NCBI GenBank assembly: GCA_016710885.1
Contig: JADJUC010000001.1
Location: 308,501 to 372,500, forward strand
From: Candidatus Proximibacter danicus
Lineage (GTDB): Bacteria; Pseudomonadota; Gammaproteobacteria; Burkholderiales; Rhodocyclaceae
Length of the DNA: 64,000 nt
Reading direction: 5' to 3'
The first letter of the stretch is position 1, and every line of letters begins with the position of its first letter. A program made the position numbers and the translations under genes. Below the pieces are notes generated by a model that was given only the letters and a program-made list of their open reading frames with translations, ran no database searches and was not told where the DNA came from. Positions 41,321 through 50,557 of the stretch are shown in pieces.

Positions 41321-42637
41321 ATGAACAACGACGAACTCCTGCAACGCAGCCTCGCCGCCGTCTGGCATCCGTGCACGCAGATGAAGCATCATCTGCGTGA
41401 CTTGCCGCTGGTGCCGGTCACGCGCGGTGAAGGCGTCTGGCTCTATGACGCCGATGGCCACCGCTACCTCGACGGCATCAGCTCGTGGTGGGTCAACCTC
41501 TTCGGCCACAGCAACCCGCGCATCAACGCCGCCATCACCGACCAGCTCGGCAAGCTTGAGCATGTGATGCTCGCCGGCTTCACGCACGAGCCGGTGGTGC
41601 AGCTTTCCGAGCGTCTTTCGGCGCTGACCGGCAACACCCTCGGCCATTGCTTCTACGCCTCCGACGGCGCCTCGGCCACCGAGATCGCGCTGAAGATGTC
41701 GTTCCACAGCTGGCAGAACCGCGGCCGCAAGGAGAAGACCGAGTTCGTCGCGCTGGCCGGCGGTTACCACGGCGAAACTGTGGGTGCGCTGGCCGTCACC
41801 GACGTCGCCCTGTTCCGCGATGCCTATGCGCCGCTGGTGCGCAACGCCCATGTCGTGCCCTCGCCCGATACGCGGCAGGCCGAACCCGGTGAAACAGCGG
41901 CTGATGTCGCCCACCGCGCTGCCGCTGCCTTGCAGGCCTTCCTCGAACAGAACGGCGAGCGCATCGCCGCGCTGATCGTCGAACCGCTGGTGCAGGGCGC
42001 CGCCGGCATGGCCATGCACGATCCCGAATACCTGCGCCAGGCGCGCGCCCTGTGCGACCAGTACGACGTGCACCTGATCTGCGACGAGATCGCCGTCGGC
42101 TGTGGCCGCACCGGCACCTTCTTCGCGCACGAGCAGGCCGGCATCAAGCCGGATTTCCTGTGCCTGTCGAAAGGCATTTCCGGCGGCTACCTGCCGCTGT
42201 CGGTGGTGCTGACCACCGACGCCGTCTATGCCGATTTCTACGACGACGCCACCGTGCGCGGTTTCCTGCATTCGCACTCCTACACCGGCAACGCGCTGGC
42301 CTGCCGTGCCGCGCTGGCCACGCTCGACATTTTTGAGAGCGATCAGGTGCTGGAACGCAATGCCGTCACCGGCGCCCATCTCGAATCGCTGCTGGCGCCG
42401 CTGGCCGGGCATCCGGCCGTTCGCCACTTCCGCCGTCGCGGCATGATCTTCGCGTTCGATGTCGAAGCCGATGCCGGCTTTGGCCGCCGCTTCTACCGCG
42501 AAGCATTGGCCCGCGAACTGCTGCTGCGGCCGATGGGCAACACCGTCTATTTCATGCCGCCCTATGTGCTCGGGAAGGACGACGCTGCCTTCCTGGCAGC
42601 CAACGCGGCAGCAGCACTCGAGGCAGCACTGGCATGA
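41321..42637 (+). CDS. bioA: Adenosylmethionine-8-amino-7-oxononanoate aminotransferase
   Basis: BioA converts KAPA to DAPA in biotin synthesis, with S-adenosylmethionine as amino donor. The 438-aa PLP enzyme has the BioA-specific N-terminus WHPCTQMKHHLRDLPLVPV and the DGISSWWVNLFGH segment. It also has YASDGASATEIALKM (PLP phosphate), HLICDEIAVGCGRTGTFFAHE with the cofactor Asp, and the Schiff-base Lys284 in CLSKGISGGYLPLS. First gene of bioA-F-H-C-D; its stop overlaps the bioF start by 4 bases. bioB is not in the window. Confidence 0.96.
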   Translation: MNNDELLQRSLAAVWHPCTQMKHHLRDLPLVPVTRGEGVWLYDADGHRYLDGISSWWVNLFGHSNPRINAAITDQLGKLEHVMLAGFTHEPVVQLSERLSALTGNTLGHCFYASDGASATEIALKMSFHSWQNRGRKEKTEFVALAGGYHGETVGALAVTDVALFRDAYAPLVRNAHVVPSPDTRQAEPGETAADVAHRAAAALQAFLEQNGERIAALIVEPLVQGAAGMAMHDPEYLRQARALCDQYDVHLICDEIAVGCGRTGTFFAHEQAGIKPDFLCLSKGISGGYLPLSVVLTTDAVYADFYDDATVRGFLHSHSYTGNALACRAALATLDIFESDQVLERNAVTGAHLESLLAPLAGHPAVRHFRRRGMIFAFDVEADAGFGRRFYREALARELLLRPMGNTVYFMPPYVLGKDDAAFLAANAAAALEAALA

Positions 42638-43803
42638 TCTGGGACGAACTTCAGGCCGGGCTCCAGGAACTCGAAGGCGAAGGCCTCAAGCGCCGCCGGC
42701 GCGTGCTCGACTCGCCCTGCGGGCCGGTGTGCACGGTCGACGGCCGCGAGGTCGTCAGCTTCTGCAGCAACGACTACCTCGGGCTGGCCAACGACCCGCG
42801 CCTGATCGCGGCAGCACAGGCAGCAGCAGCCCAGTGGGGCGTCGGCAGCGGCGCCTCGCACCTGGTTTCCGGCCACCTGCGCCCGCACGAAACACTGGAA
42901 ACCGCGCTCGCCGAATTCGTCGGTTTTCCGCGTGCGCTGAGTTTTTCCACCGGCTACATGGCCAACCTGGCCATCGTTCCCGCCCTCGTCGGCCGGGGCG
43001 ATGCGGTGTTCGCCGACAAGGTCAACCACGCCTCGCTGATCGACGCGGTGCAGCTTTCGCGCGCCGACAGCCACCGCTACCTGCACGGCGACGTAGCCAG
43101 CCTCTCGGCCATGCTCAAGGCCAGCACGGCCCGGCGCAAGCTGATCCTGACCGACGCCGTCTTCAGCATGGACGGCGACCTGGCACCGCTGCCGGCGCTG
43201 CTCGAACTGGCCGAACGCCACGACGCCTGGCTGGTCATCGACGATGCGCACGGCTTTGGCGTGCTCGGCGAAAACGGCCGGGGTAGCCTGTCGCACTTCG
43301 GATTGGTGACAAAAACGCAGCCGGCGAACAAGCGCGTCATCCTGATGGGCACGCTGGGCAAGGCCGCTGGCGGCTCGGGTGCCTTCGTCGCCGCCGATTC
43401 GCTGGTCATCGAATGGCTGCTGCAACGCGCCCGCACCTATATTTTCACCACCGCCGCCAGCCCGATCATGGCAGCGACGCTGCTCACCGCGCTGGACTGC
43501 ATCATCAATGCCGATGCCGCCCGCGACAAGCTGATGCAGCGCATTGCCCAGTTGCGCAGCGGGCTGGAAGACACGCGCTGGCGCATGCTGCGCTCGGAAA
43601 CGGCGATCCAGCCGATCATCGTTGGCGACAACGCCGAGTGCGTACGCGTCGCCGAAGCCCTGCTCGAACGCGGCCTGTGGGTGCCCGCCATCCGGCCGCC
43701 GACGGTGCCGAAGGGCACGGCGCGGCTGCGCGTCTCGCTGTCGGCGACGCACACTGAAGCGCATGTAGCGGCACTGGTCGACGCGCTGAAGGCGCTGGCG
43801 TGA
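42634..43803 (+). CDS. bioF: 8-amino-7-oxononanoate synthase
   Basis: BioF condenses pimeloyl-ACP with L-alanine to give KAPA. This is a 389-aa alpha-oxoamine synthase. Features: SFCSNDYLGLANDPRLIAAA, GVGSGASHLVSGHLRPHETLE (seen in segments), IDDAHGFGVLGENGRG with the PLP Asp and His, and the Schiff-base Lys243 in LMGTLGKAAGGSGAF. Its start and stop overlap bioA and bioH, so the operon is tightly coupled. Confidence 0.96.
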   Translation: MIWDELQAGLQELEGEGLKRRRRVLDSPCGPVCTVDGREVVSFCSNDYLGLANDPRLIAAAQAAAAQWGVGSGASHLVSGHLRPHETLETALAEFVGFPRALSFSTGYMANLAIVPALVGRGDAVFADKVNHASLIDAVQLSRADSHRYLHGDVASLSAMLKASTARRKLILTDAVFSMDGDLAPLPALLELAERHDAWLVIDDAHGFGVLGENGRGSLSHFGLVTKTQPANKRVILMGTLGKAAGGSGAFVAADSLVIEWLLQRARTYIFTTAASPIMAATLLTALDCIINADAARDKLMQRIAQLRSGLEDTRWRMLRSETAIQPIIVGDNAECVRVAEALLERGLWVPAIRPPTVPKGTARLRVSLSATHTEAHVAALVDALKALA

Positions 43804-44564
43804 GCCTCAACATCGTGGCAACAGGTAGTGGCCCGGATGTCGCCCTGCTGCATGGCTGGGGGCTTGGTAACCGCGTCTGGGATACCATCGCCGAAACGCT
43901 GGCCGCCACCTGCCGCGTCCATCGCGTCAGCCTCGCCGGCTACGACGGTCAGCCGGCTGATGAACTCGATTTCACCGCTACTTCCATCGCTCTGGCTGAG
44001 CAGTTGCCGACCGGCTGCACGCTGTGCGGCTGGTCGCTCGGCGGCATGCTGGCGCTGTCGGCCGCCGCCCAGCGGCCGCAATACATCGGCCGGCTGGTGC
44101 TGGTCAGCAGCACGCCGCGCTTCGTGCAGGACGCCGACTGGCCGCACGCCCAGCCGCCGGCACTGCTCGACACTTTCCGCAACGCCGTGGCCGGCGATGC
44201 CAAGACGACGTTGACCCGCTTCGTCATGCTCTTCAACCAAGGTGATGAGAAGGCACGCGCCATCACCCGCAACCTGAGTCCGCTGCTGGCCGGCCCGCTG
44301 CCCGATACGCAAACACTGCTGCGCGGCCTCGACTGGCTGGGCAGTGCCGACCTGCGCAACGCACTGGCACTCATCGCGCAGCCAACGCTGGTCATCCACG
44401 GCGACAATGACCCGCTGATGCCGATTGCCGCCGCTACGGCACTGGCCACTACCCTGCCGAATGCCCGCCTGCAGCACTTCGCCGGCGCCGCCCACGCCCC
44501 GTTCATCGCCGACCCGGCTGCCTTCGTCGATGCAGTCAGCGCCTTCTGCCATGCAACGGCCTGA
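43800..44564 (+). CDS. bioH: Pimeloyl-ACP methyl ester carboxylesterase
   Basis: BioH removes the methyl group from pimeloyl-ACP methyl ester and so closes the BioC-BioH route to pimeloyl-ACP. The 254-aa alpha/beta hydrolase has oxyanion motif LLHGWGLGNRVWD, the nucleophile Ser79 in CGWSLGGML, the acid in VIHGDNDPLMP and the His in FAGAAHAPFI. Start is GTG at 43800, overlapping the bioF stop. The bioC start lies inside its 3' end. Confidence 0.94.
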   Translation: MSLNIVATGSGPDVALLHGWGLGNRVWDTIAETLAATCRVHRVSLAGYDGQPADELDFTATSIALAEQLPTGCTLCGWSLGGMLALSAAAQRPQYIGRLVLVSSTPRFVQDADWPHAQPPALLDTFRNAVAGDAKTTLTRFVMLFNQGDEKARAITRNLSPLLAGPLPDTQTLLRGLDWLGSADLRNALALIAQPTLVIHGDNDPLMPIAAATALATTLPNARLQHFAGAAHAPFIADPAAFVDAVSAFCHATA

Positions 44565-45321
44565 AAAACACCGCATCCGCAGCGCCTTCGATCGCGCCGC
44601 CGCCAGCTACGATGCTGCCGCCGTATTGCAGCGGGCCGTCTGCGCACGCCTTCTGGCACTGCGCCCGGAAGCAAGCAGCGCAACACCGCACATCCTCGAC
44701 GCCGGCTGCGGCACTGGTTACGGCGCCCGCCTGCTGCGTGAGCGCTGGCCGCAAGCGCGCATCAGCGCCGCCGACTTCGCCGCCAGCATGGTCGCCAGAA
44801 CGGCTGCCGACGGTATCGACTGCGTACTCGCCGACATCGAAGCCCTGCCCTTCCGCCCGGCCTGTTTCGACGGCTACTGGTCGAGCCTGACCGTGCAGTG
44901 GTGCGACAACCGGCGCGTGCTGGCCGAAGCCGCGCGCGTGCTCAAGCCGAACGGCTGGCTGGCCCTGAGCACCCTCGGCGAAGACACCTACCGCGAACTG
45001 CGCAGCGCCTTCGCCGGCATCGACCGCCACCAGCACACCCTCGATTTCTCCGCCGCCGACCAGCTGGCCGACGCCGCCCACGCCGCCAGACTGCAGCAGG
45101 TGAGCCTGCACCGCGAAACAATCACCCTGCACTACCCCGACTTGCGCAGCCTCCTCGGCGCGGTCAAAGCCATCGGCGCCAACGCACTCGGCCCGGGACG
45201 CCGCTCCGGCATGATGGGCAAGGCCGCCTGGGCCGCGCTGAGTTCCGCCTACGAACAGCATCGCACCGCTGCCGGCCTGCCGGCGAGTTACGATGTGATC
45301 CTGCTGAGCGGACATAAATAA
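44551..45321 (+). CDS. bioC: Malonyl-ACP O-methyltransferase
   Basis: BioC methylates the free carboxyl of malonyl-ACP so that fatty-acid synthesis can build the pimeloyl chain. The 256-aa SAM-dependent enzyme starts MQRPEKHRIRSAFDRAAASY (the family's RxxFxxAAxxYD). The SAM site is ILDAGCGTGYGARLLRERWP, with CVLADIEALPF and SSLTVQWCDN typical of BioC. The true start at 44551 overlaps bioH by 14 bases; the longer frame to 44425 is read-through of bioH. Seven bases separate it from bioD. Confidence 0.95.
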   Translation: MQRPEKHRIRSAFDRAAASYDAAAVLQRAVCARLLALRPEASSATPHILDAGCGTGYGARLLRERWPQARISAADFAASMVARTAADGIDCVLADIEALPFRPACFDGYWSSLTVQWCDNRRVLAEAARVLKPNGWLALSTLGEDTYRELRSAFAGIDRHQHTLDFSAADQLADAAHAARLQQVSLHRETITLHYPDLRSLLGAVKAIGANALGPGRRSGMMGKAAWAALSSAYEQHRTAAGLPASYDVILLSGHK

Positions 45322-45327
45322 ACGCCC

Positions 45328-45993
45328 ATGACCCGCGCCTACTTCATCACCGGCACTGACACCGAAATCGGCAAAACCTACGTGGCCTGCGCGCTGCTGC
45401 ATGCCTTTCGCCAGCAGGGTCTGACGGCCATCGGCATGAAGCCGGTGGCTGCCGGCACCGATGCCGCTGGGCATAACGAGGATGTCGAGGCGCTGATCGC
45501 TGCTTCATCCATAACTGCACCGCGCGAACTGGTGAATCCCTACTGCTTTGCCGACCCGATTGCGCCGCATATCGCTGCCCGTGAGGCCGGCGTGACCATG
45601 AGAGCAGAGCCGGTACAAGCCGCGCTACAGGCACTCGGTGAGATAGCTGAGGTGGTGGTGGTTGAAGGAGTTGGCGGGCTTGTCGTTCCGCTGGGCGAAA
45701 ACTTCGATGCGGCCGATCTTGCAGAAGCACTGTCTGCGCCGTTGATTCTGGTGGTCGGCATGCGGTTGGGTTGTCTGAACCATGCGCTGCTGACAGCAGC
45801 AGCCATCGACGCGCGCGGCCTGAAGCTGACCGGCTGGATCGCCAACCGCATTGATCCGGCCATGAACCGCTTTGAGGAAAATCTGGCAACGTTGCAGGCC
45901 GTGCTCAAGGCGCCGCTGCTCGGGGTTGTTCCGCATGCTGCCGGGGGTGTCGAAACAGCTGCGGCAAGCCTGGATCTCTCGCGGCTCCGCTGA
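45328..45993 (+). CDS. bioD: Dethiobiotin synthetase
   Basis: BioD forms the ureido ring of dethiobiotin from DAPA, CO2 and ATP. It is 221 aa. The P-loop is GTDTEIGKTYVACALL, followed by IGMKPVAAGTD, VVVEGVGGLVVPLGENFD (carbamate and Mg site) and the nucleobase segment WIANRIDP. It is the last gene of bioAFHCD. It converges with a small minus-strand gene with 2 bases between the stops and no clear terminator. Confidence 0.95.
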   Translation: MTRAYFITGTDTEIGKTYVACALLHAFRQQGLTAIGMKPVAAGTDAAGHNEDVEALIAASSITAPRELVNPYCFADPIAPHIAAREAGVTMRAEPVQAALQALGEIAEVVVVEGVGGLVVPLGENFDAADLAEALSAPLILVVGMRLGCLNHALLTAAAIDARGLKLTGWIANRIDPAMNRFEENLATLQAVLKAPLLGVVPHAAGGVETAAASLDLSRLR

Positions 45994-45995
45994 CC

Positions 45996-46196
45996 TCAGA
46001 CGCCGGTCGGGGGCTCGTCTTCCCGTTGCAGGATCTGCCAGACATAAAGCAGGCTGGCTTCGCTGAATTCCACCCCGGTTTCCATGTCCTGCCACCAGCC
46101 GACGCCGCGCCCATCAACACCGCAATGGCGCCAGCGGCGCTGTTCGCCGCTGCACAGTTCGACGAGATACACCGCATTCAATTCGGGCTGGATCAT
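45996..46196 (-). CDS. Small protein coupled to the hybrid histidine kinase
   Basis: This 66-aa protein, MIQPELNAVYLVELCSGEQR, then RWRHCGVDGRGVGWWQDMETG and a C-terminal helix (EFSEASLLYVWQILQREDEP), is Trp-rich and probably a small beta-sheet followed by a helix. No family was recognised. Its ATG overlaps the histidine kinase stop (ATGA), so it is translated as the last gene of the regulator-kinase operon 50440-45996. That suggests a role linked to that signalling pair. Confidence 0.65.
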   Translation of the reverse strand: MIQPELNAVYLVELCSGEQRRWRHCGVDGRGVGWWQDMETGVEFSEASLLYVWQILQREDEPPTGV

Positions 46197-49100
46197 TGCG
46201 CGACCGGCCTGGCCTCGGCCGCGAGAACTATCGCGAGGTCCTCGATAGCCACCAGCAGTTGCGGCACTTTGGCAACGGCCTCGTCGAACAGGCCATCCTT
46301 GGCCAGATTCTCGATGTCACGCGCTATCGCTGTCGACGCGTCGCAGGCGAAGGTGGCGAGCAGCCCTTTGACGGTGTGCGCTTCACGATGCAGGGTCTTG
46401 ACGTCGCCGGCGTCAACGGCAGCCTGCAAGGCCGCGCAATAGCCCGGGCTGTCCTGCACGAACATTGCCGCAACCGCGCCAAAGAGCTCTTCATCGTCGC
46501 CCATGGCGGCGAGCACAGCGGCGCGATCGAAACCACCGGCAACGGGCGCCGCAAGTGCAGCGACTGCGGCTGCCTGCGTGATCGGCAATGCTGCCCCTTC
46601 CACAGCCTCGGGCAAGCACGCAGCAAGGGTGGAGAAAAGATCGTCGGCCCGCACCGGTTTCGATACGTAGCCATCCATGCCCTCGGCCAGACAACGCTCA
46701 CGGTCGCCCTGCATGGCGTTGGCAGTCATCGCCACGATGACCTGGTGCGCCCCACTCTGCACCTCTTGGGCACGAATTCGCCGGGTGGCTTCGAAGCCGC
46801 CCATCACCGGCATCTGGATATCCATCAGGACGACGTCGAACTTTTCCCCGGCCAGTGCCGCCAGGGCTTCCTCGCCGTTGCCGGCAACGCGTACGCAATG
46901 ACCGCGCCGCTCAAGCAGGGTGACGCCGAGGCGCTGGTTGATCAGGTTGTCTTCGACCAGGAGCACGTGCAACGCACGCAGTTCTGGCACAACGGCCGCA
47001 GCCGTGGCGGCAGCGACGGTGGCGGCATCGCCAACCCCGAGGCGCAGCGTGAAATGAAAAGTACTGCCCTGACCGACGGCACTGACGACCCAGATGCGGC
47101 CGTTCATCATCGTCACCAGTTTGTGGCAGATGGCCAGCCCCAGCCCGGTGCCGCCAAAACGCCGGGTAATCGAACCGTCGGCCTGGGAGAAGGCTTCGAA
47201 GATACCCGCCTGTTTTTCCTGGACGATACCGATACCGGTGTCGCGCACGGCAAAGTGCAGTTCCACATCGTCTTCGGACTTGGCCGCAAGAACGACACGC
47301 ACCGAGAGGCCGCCCTGCTCGGTGAACTTGAGGGCATTGCCGACAAGGTTGATGAGAATCTGCCGCAGTCGTATCGAGTCGCCGACCAGCACTTCCGGCA
47401 CCAGCGGATCGACGAAGTAATCGAGGGTCAGCCCTTTCTGCTCGGCACGGAACTGCAGTGGCTTCAAGGTTTGCACCAGTTCCTGGCGGATGGAAAAACC
47501 GATTTTTTCGATTTCCAGCTTGCCGGCTTCGATCTTCGAGAAATCGAGAATGTCGTTGATGATGACCAGCAAGGCATCGGCCGAAGCCTTGACCATCTCC
47601 AGATAGTCGCGCTGCTGCGGCGTCAGTTCGGTATCCAGCGCCAGATCAGTCATGCCGATCACGCCGTTCATCGGTGTGCGGATTTCATGGCTCATGTTGG
47701 CCAGAAAATCGCTCTTGGCGCTGTTGGCCTGCTCCGCCGCCGCGCGTGCCTGGCGAATTTCGGCATCGACCAGTTTACGCTCGGTAATGTCGCGGAACAG
47801 CCAGAGATGACCGCGGCAGTCTTCCCGCTGCGGCATCGCCGGGAACAGGTAGATCGGCACGTAGTCGAGTTCCAGCACCCGGCCATTGATCAGTTGCAGT
47901 TCGTGCGCCAGGGTCGGCGCGCCATCGGCAAGCAGGCGGGCAGTCAGCGATACGTATCCCTGCGGGTCGCCGCTCATGCCGGCACACTGCAGCATCAATG
48001 TTTGTGCCTGAGCACCGATCAACTCCGTACTCGGCACCTCCAGCCCAAAAGCGTCGCAGAACGTCTGGTTGGTGATGACCACCTTGCCGTGCTCGTCCTC
48101 CACCAGCACCCCGGCCTGCATGCTCTCGATCAGCGCCGACAGGCGCGAGGACGTGGCCAGCAGATACTCTTCGTCGCGCCGGCGCTCGGTGATGTCCTGG
48201 AAAGCGGCAACGGTACCGACAAACTGCTCGCCCTGATAGATGGGCATGGAGACCACCGACACCGGGAAGAGCGAACCGTCTTTGCGCGTAAAAGCATCAA
48301 GATCGGAGCGGAAAACGTGACCGGATACGAGCGAGGAATGCATCGGGCATTCCTCCTTATCCATCGGTATGCCGGTTGCCGTCTGGAAGTGCATCAGGTC
48401 GTGCACCACCTTGCCGACGACCTCGTCGCGATGCCAGCCAAGCAGCCGCTCGGCCTCGGCGTTCATGAAGGTGCATCGCCCCTCGGCATCCGTCGCCACA
48501 ACGCCTTCGCCGAGTGCATCGGTGAGGCTGTTGAGGAATCGATTGCTTTCCTGAATCTGGTCTTCCTGCTGTTTCAGCCGTAACGAGGCTCGGTTGAGCG
48601 CTTCAACCAGTTGTTGGATTTCCTCGTTGCCATGGAAGGCCGGGAGTACCTGCCCGCGTACGCTATCGAGGCGCCCGGCAAAATTCGCAGCCTGGCGCAG
48701 AACACGCATGGTGCGGGCAAGAAACAGCATGGTCAGCGCGGTACTCGCCAGCACCGCCACCAGGGCCGTGACGACACTTTCCGACCAGAGCGTACGCCGG
48801 GCCTCGATCAGCTCGGCGAGGCTGACAGTCATTTTCAGCCAGCCGACGGTGCCGGCGGCATTTACCGGTTGGAGAATGACCAGTTCCGACGGGGCAAGGT
48901 CACCGAGATCCGCCAAATCGCCGACACCACCAGCGGCCAGCAGTTCGCCAGCATTACGGTATTCAAGCGTGATCGTTTCTTGCGCAGGAACCGGGAATGA
49001 CATGCCGACCTTGCCTTGAGATCGATTGCCACCAGGCTGAGCAGCAGACGGGTATTCGAACGACTGCAGGAGCAGACCTCCATCGACGCCAGATCGCCGA

Positions 49101-49294
49101 GACGCAAGGGCTCGGCCAAGCCTCCAGCGATGCTGCGGGCAAGCGCCTGGGTCTGCCGCACCATCACGCTCTCGCTGCGCTGCGGATTGCTCGCCGGCGG
49201 TACCACGGGAGGAAAAGACGGTCGCCATGAACAGGATCGAGACCAGCATTGCAAGCTGGGCACTGAGGCGACGCGGCAGCAGCGGAAATTTCAT
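46193..49294 (-). CDS. Hybrid sensor histidine kinase (PAS-PAS-HisKA-HATPase-REC-Hpt)
   Basis: The open frame is 1033 codons. Order: N-terminal membrane helix (LAMLVSILFMATVF); periplasmic sensor; second helix about residue 170-195; HAMP-like linker; PAS1 about 260-380 (LNSLTDALGEGVVATDAEGR); PAS2 about 395-510; HisKA with phospho-His about 535 (MSHEIRTPMNG); HATPase with GTGLGLAICHKLV; receiver with Asp about 821 (VVLMDIQMPVMGG); and Hpt His about 971 (REAHTVKGLLATF). Between 48990 and 49200 the family sequence alternates between two frames (four small indels), so residues about 30-100 are garbled although the frame stays open. Translated with the HD-GYP regulator upstream and the small protein downstream. 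Confidence 0.88.
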   Translation of the reverse strand: MKFPLLPRRLSAQLAMLVSILFMATVFSSRGTAGEQSAAQRERDGAADPGACPQHRWRLGRALASRRSGVDGGLLLQSFEYPSAAQPGGNRSQGKVGMSFPVPAQETITLEYRNAGELLAAGGVGDLADLGDLAPSELVILQPVNAAGTVGWLKMTVSLAELIEARRTLWSESVVTALVAVLASTALTMLFLARTMRVLRQAANFAGRLDSVRGQVLPAFHGNEEIQQLVEALNRASLRLKQQEDQIQESNRFLNSLTDALGEGVVATDAEGRCTFMNAEAERLLGWHRDEVVGKVVHDLMHFQTATGIPMDKEECPMHSSLVSGHVFRSDLDAFTRKDGSLFPVSVVSMPIYQGEQFVGTVAAFQDITERRRDEEYLLATSSRLSALIESMQAGVLVEDEHGKVVITNQTFCDAFGLEVPSTELIGAQAQTLMLQCAGMSGDPQGYVSLTARLLADGAPTLAHELQLINGRVLELDYVPIYLFPAMPQREDCRGHLWLFRDITERKLVDAEIRQARAAAEQANSAKSDFLANMSHEIRTPMNGVIGMTDLALDTELTPQQRDYLEMVKASADALLVIINDILDFSKIEAGKLEIEKIGFSIRQELVQTLKPLQFRAEQKGLTLDYFVDPLVPEVLVGDSIRLRQILINLVGNALKFTEQGGLSVRVVLAAKSEDDVELHFAVRDTGIGIVQEKQAGIFEAFSQADGSITRRFGGTGLGLAICHKLVTMMNGRIWVVSAVGQGSTFHFTLRLGVGDAATVAAATAAAVVPELRALHVLLVEDNLINQRLGVTLLERRGHCVRVAGNGEEALAALAGEKFDVVLMDIQMPVMGGFEATRRIRAQEVQSGAHQVIVAMTANAMQGDRERCLAEGMDGYVSKPVRADDLFSTLAACLPEAVEGAALPITQAAAVAALAAPVAGGFDRAAVLAAMGDDEELFGAVAAMFVQDSPGYCAALQAAVDAGDVKTLHREAHTVKGLLATFACDASTAIARDIENLAKDGLFDEAVAKVPQLLVAIEDLAIVLAAEARPVAQ

Positions 49295-49309
49295 CTGATC
49301 GGCACAAGG

Positions 49310-50440
49310 TCAAAGATGGGGCCTGAAGCACGGGCAGGGCCCCGCCGTAATGTCGATGCGGGGGAATCCCCGACATCGATGCCGGCAAATCACAAGCTGC
49401 GGCACCTCTTCATCGAGAAACGTTCGCGCACGGTCAACATCGTCCCACCCCGCCAAAAACGCCTCGACGCAGCGTGGATCAAAGTGCGTTCCGCACCCTT
49501 CGCGCAAAAAGGCAACGGCCCGATCCATTTCCCAGGCCCGCTTGTAGGGTCGCTCCGAAGTCAGCGCATCGAAAACATCAGCGACGGCAACAATACGCCC
49601 GAAGAGCGGGATGGCTTCGCCGCTCAGGCCGGCGGGGTAACCCGAGCCGTCAAATTTCTCATGGTGGGTCAAGGCGATTTCAGCGCCGGTCTGCAGAATG
49701 CGGGAGCTGCTGCCCTGCAACAACTCGAAACCGAGGCTGGCGTGGTTCTTCATGAGTTCGAATTCCTCATGCGTCAACTTTCCCGGTTTGAGAAGTATGT
49801 AATCGGGGATGCCGATTTTGCCGACATCGTGCATCGGTGCGGCCTGCAGCAGGAGCTCTTCGGTTGCGGCCCCGAGACCGAGGCGGCCGGCAATCAGTGC
49901 CGAATAGTGCGCCATACGCTGGATATGGGCGCCGGTTTCCGGATCGCGGAATTCCGCCGCACGCGACATGCGGAACAGCAGCTCCTGCTCGCGCTGGCGG
50001 ATTTCCTCGGTTGCCTTGCGCACTTCCTCGGCCAGTTCTTCATTGCGATTGGCCATTCGCCGCTGGCTGGCGCGCAAGGCCAGCATGTTGCTGGTGCGGG
50101 CGCGGAACTCGACGGTATCGACAGGCTTGGTGAGAAAATCGGTGGCTCCGCAGCGCAGCGCCTCGTAGCGGATTTCCTTGTCGTCGTTGGCGGTCACCAT
50201 CAGTACCGGAATGTCTTCCCGCCCGGGCGCCGCCCGAAATCGCTGGATAAAGCCGAGGCCGTCGAGCTCGGGCATCATGTAGTCGACGATCACGAGATCC
50301 GGAAGATTGTCGATACACCACGCAAGACCTTGCAGCGAATCGGAGAACAGCAGCGGCTCGCAGCCTTCCAGCTTGTTGACCAAGTGCTTGAACAGCGTCA
50401 GATTGATATCGCTGTCGTCAATGATGGCGATCCGGTTCAT
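49310..50440 (-). CDS. Response regulator with HD-GYP phosphodiesterase domain
   Basis: This 376-aa RpfG-type protein has a receiver at 1-125 (MNRIAIIDDSDINLTLFKHL; phospho-Asp53 in VIVDYMMPELDG), a helical linker, and an HD-GYP domain at about 150-350. The latter has His204-Asp205 (MHDVGKIGIPD) and the signature HHEKFDGSGYP at 259-269. It should hydrolyse c-di-GMP when phosphorylated. The ~30-residue tail after FLDEEVPQL is unrelated and Cys/Arg-rich. The start at 50440 sits at the family N-terminus. It lies 15 bases before the hybrid kinase start, its probable partner. Confidence 0.93.
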   Translation of the reverse strand: MNRIAIIDDSDINLTLFKHLVNKLEGCEPLLFSDSLQGLAWCIDNLPDLVIVDYMMPELDGLGFIQRFRAAPGREDIPVLMVTANDDKEIRYEALRCGATDFLTKPVDTVEFRARTSNMLALRASQRRMANRNEELAEEVRKATEEIRQREQELLFRMSRAAEFRDPETGAHIQRMAHYSALIAGRLGLGAATEELLLQAAPMHDVGKIGIPDYILLKPGKLTHEEFELMKNHASLGFELLQGSSSRILQTGAEIALTHHEKFDGSGYPAGLSGEAIPLFGRIVAVADVFDALTSERPYKRAWEMDRAVAFLREGCGTHFDPRCVEAFLAGWDDVDRARTFLDEEVPQLVICRHRCRGFPRIDITAGPCPCFRPHL

Positions 50441-50557
50441 ACGACTCTCCAAGGAGGAAGCGGCAGTATACCTCCGGCGAATGGACACGGCGCGGGTGGA
50501 TCGGCCATAATCGCCCGTCCCCTCCCCCTTTCAACGCATGTCCCCTGTGAAGCATCC

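Noticed and set aside
40067..42427. 786-codon minus-strand frame opposite DUF2863 and bioA
   Set aside because: Antisense to two well-supported genes, with low-complexity composition typical of antisense frames in GC-rich DNA and no recognisable domain.
46196..48583. 795-codon plus-strand frame opposite the hybrid kinase
   Set aside because: Mirror frame of the kinase coding sequence, without any family similarity.
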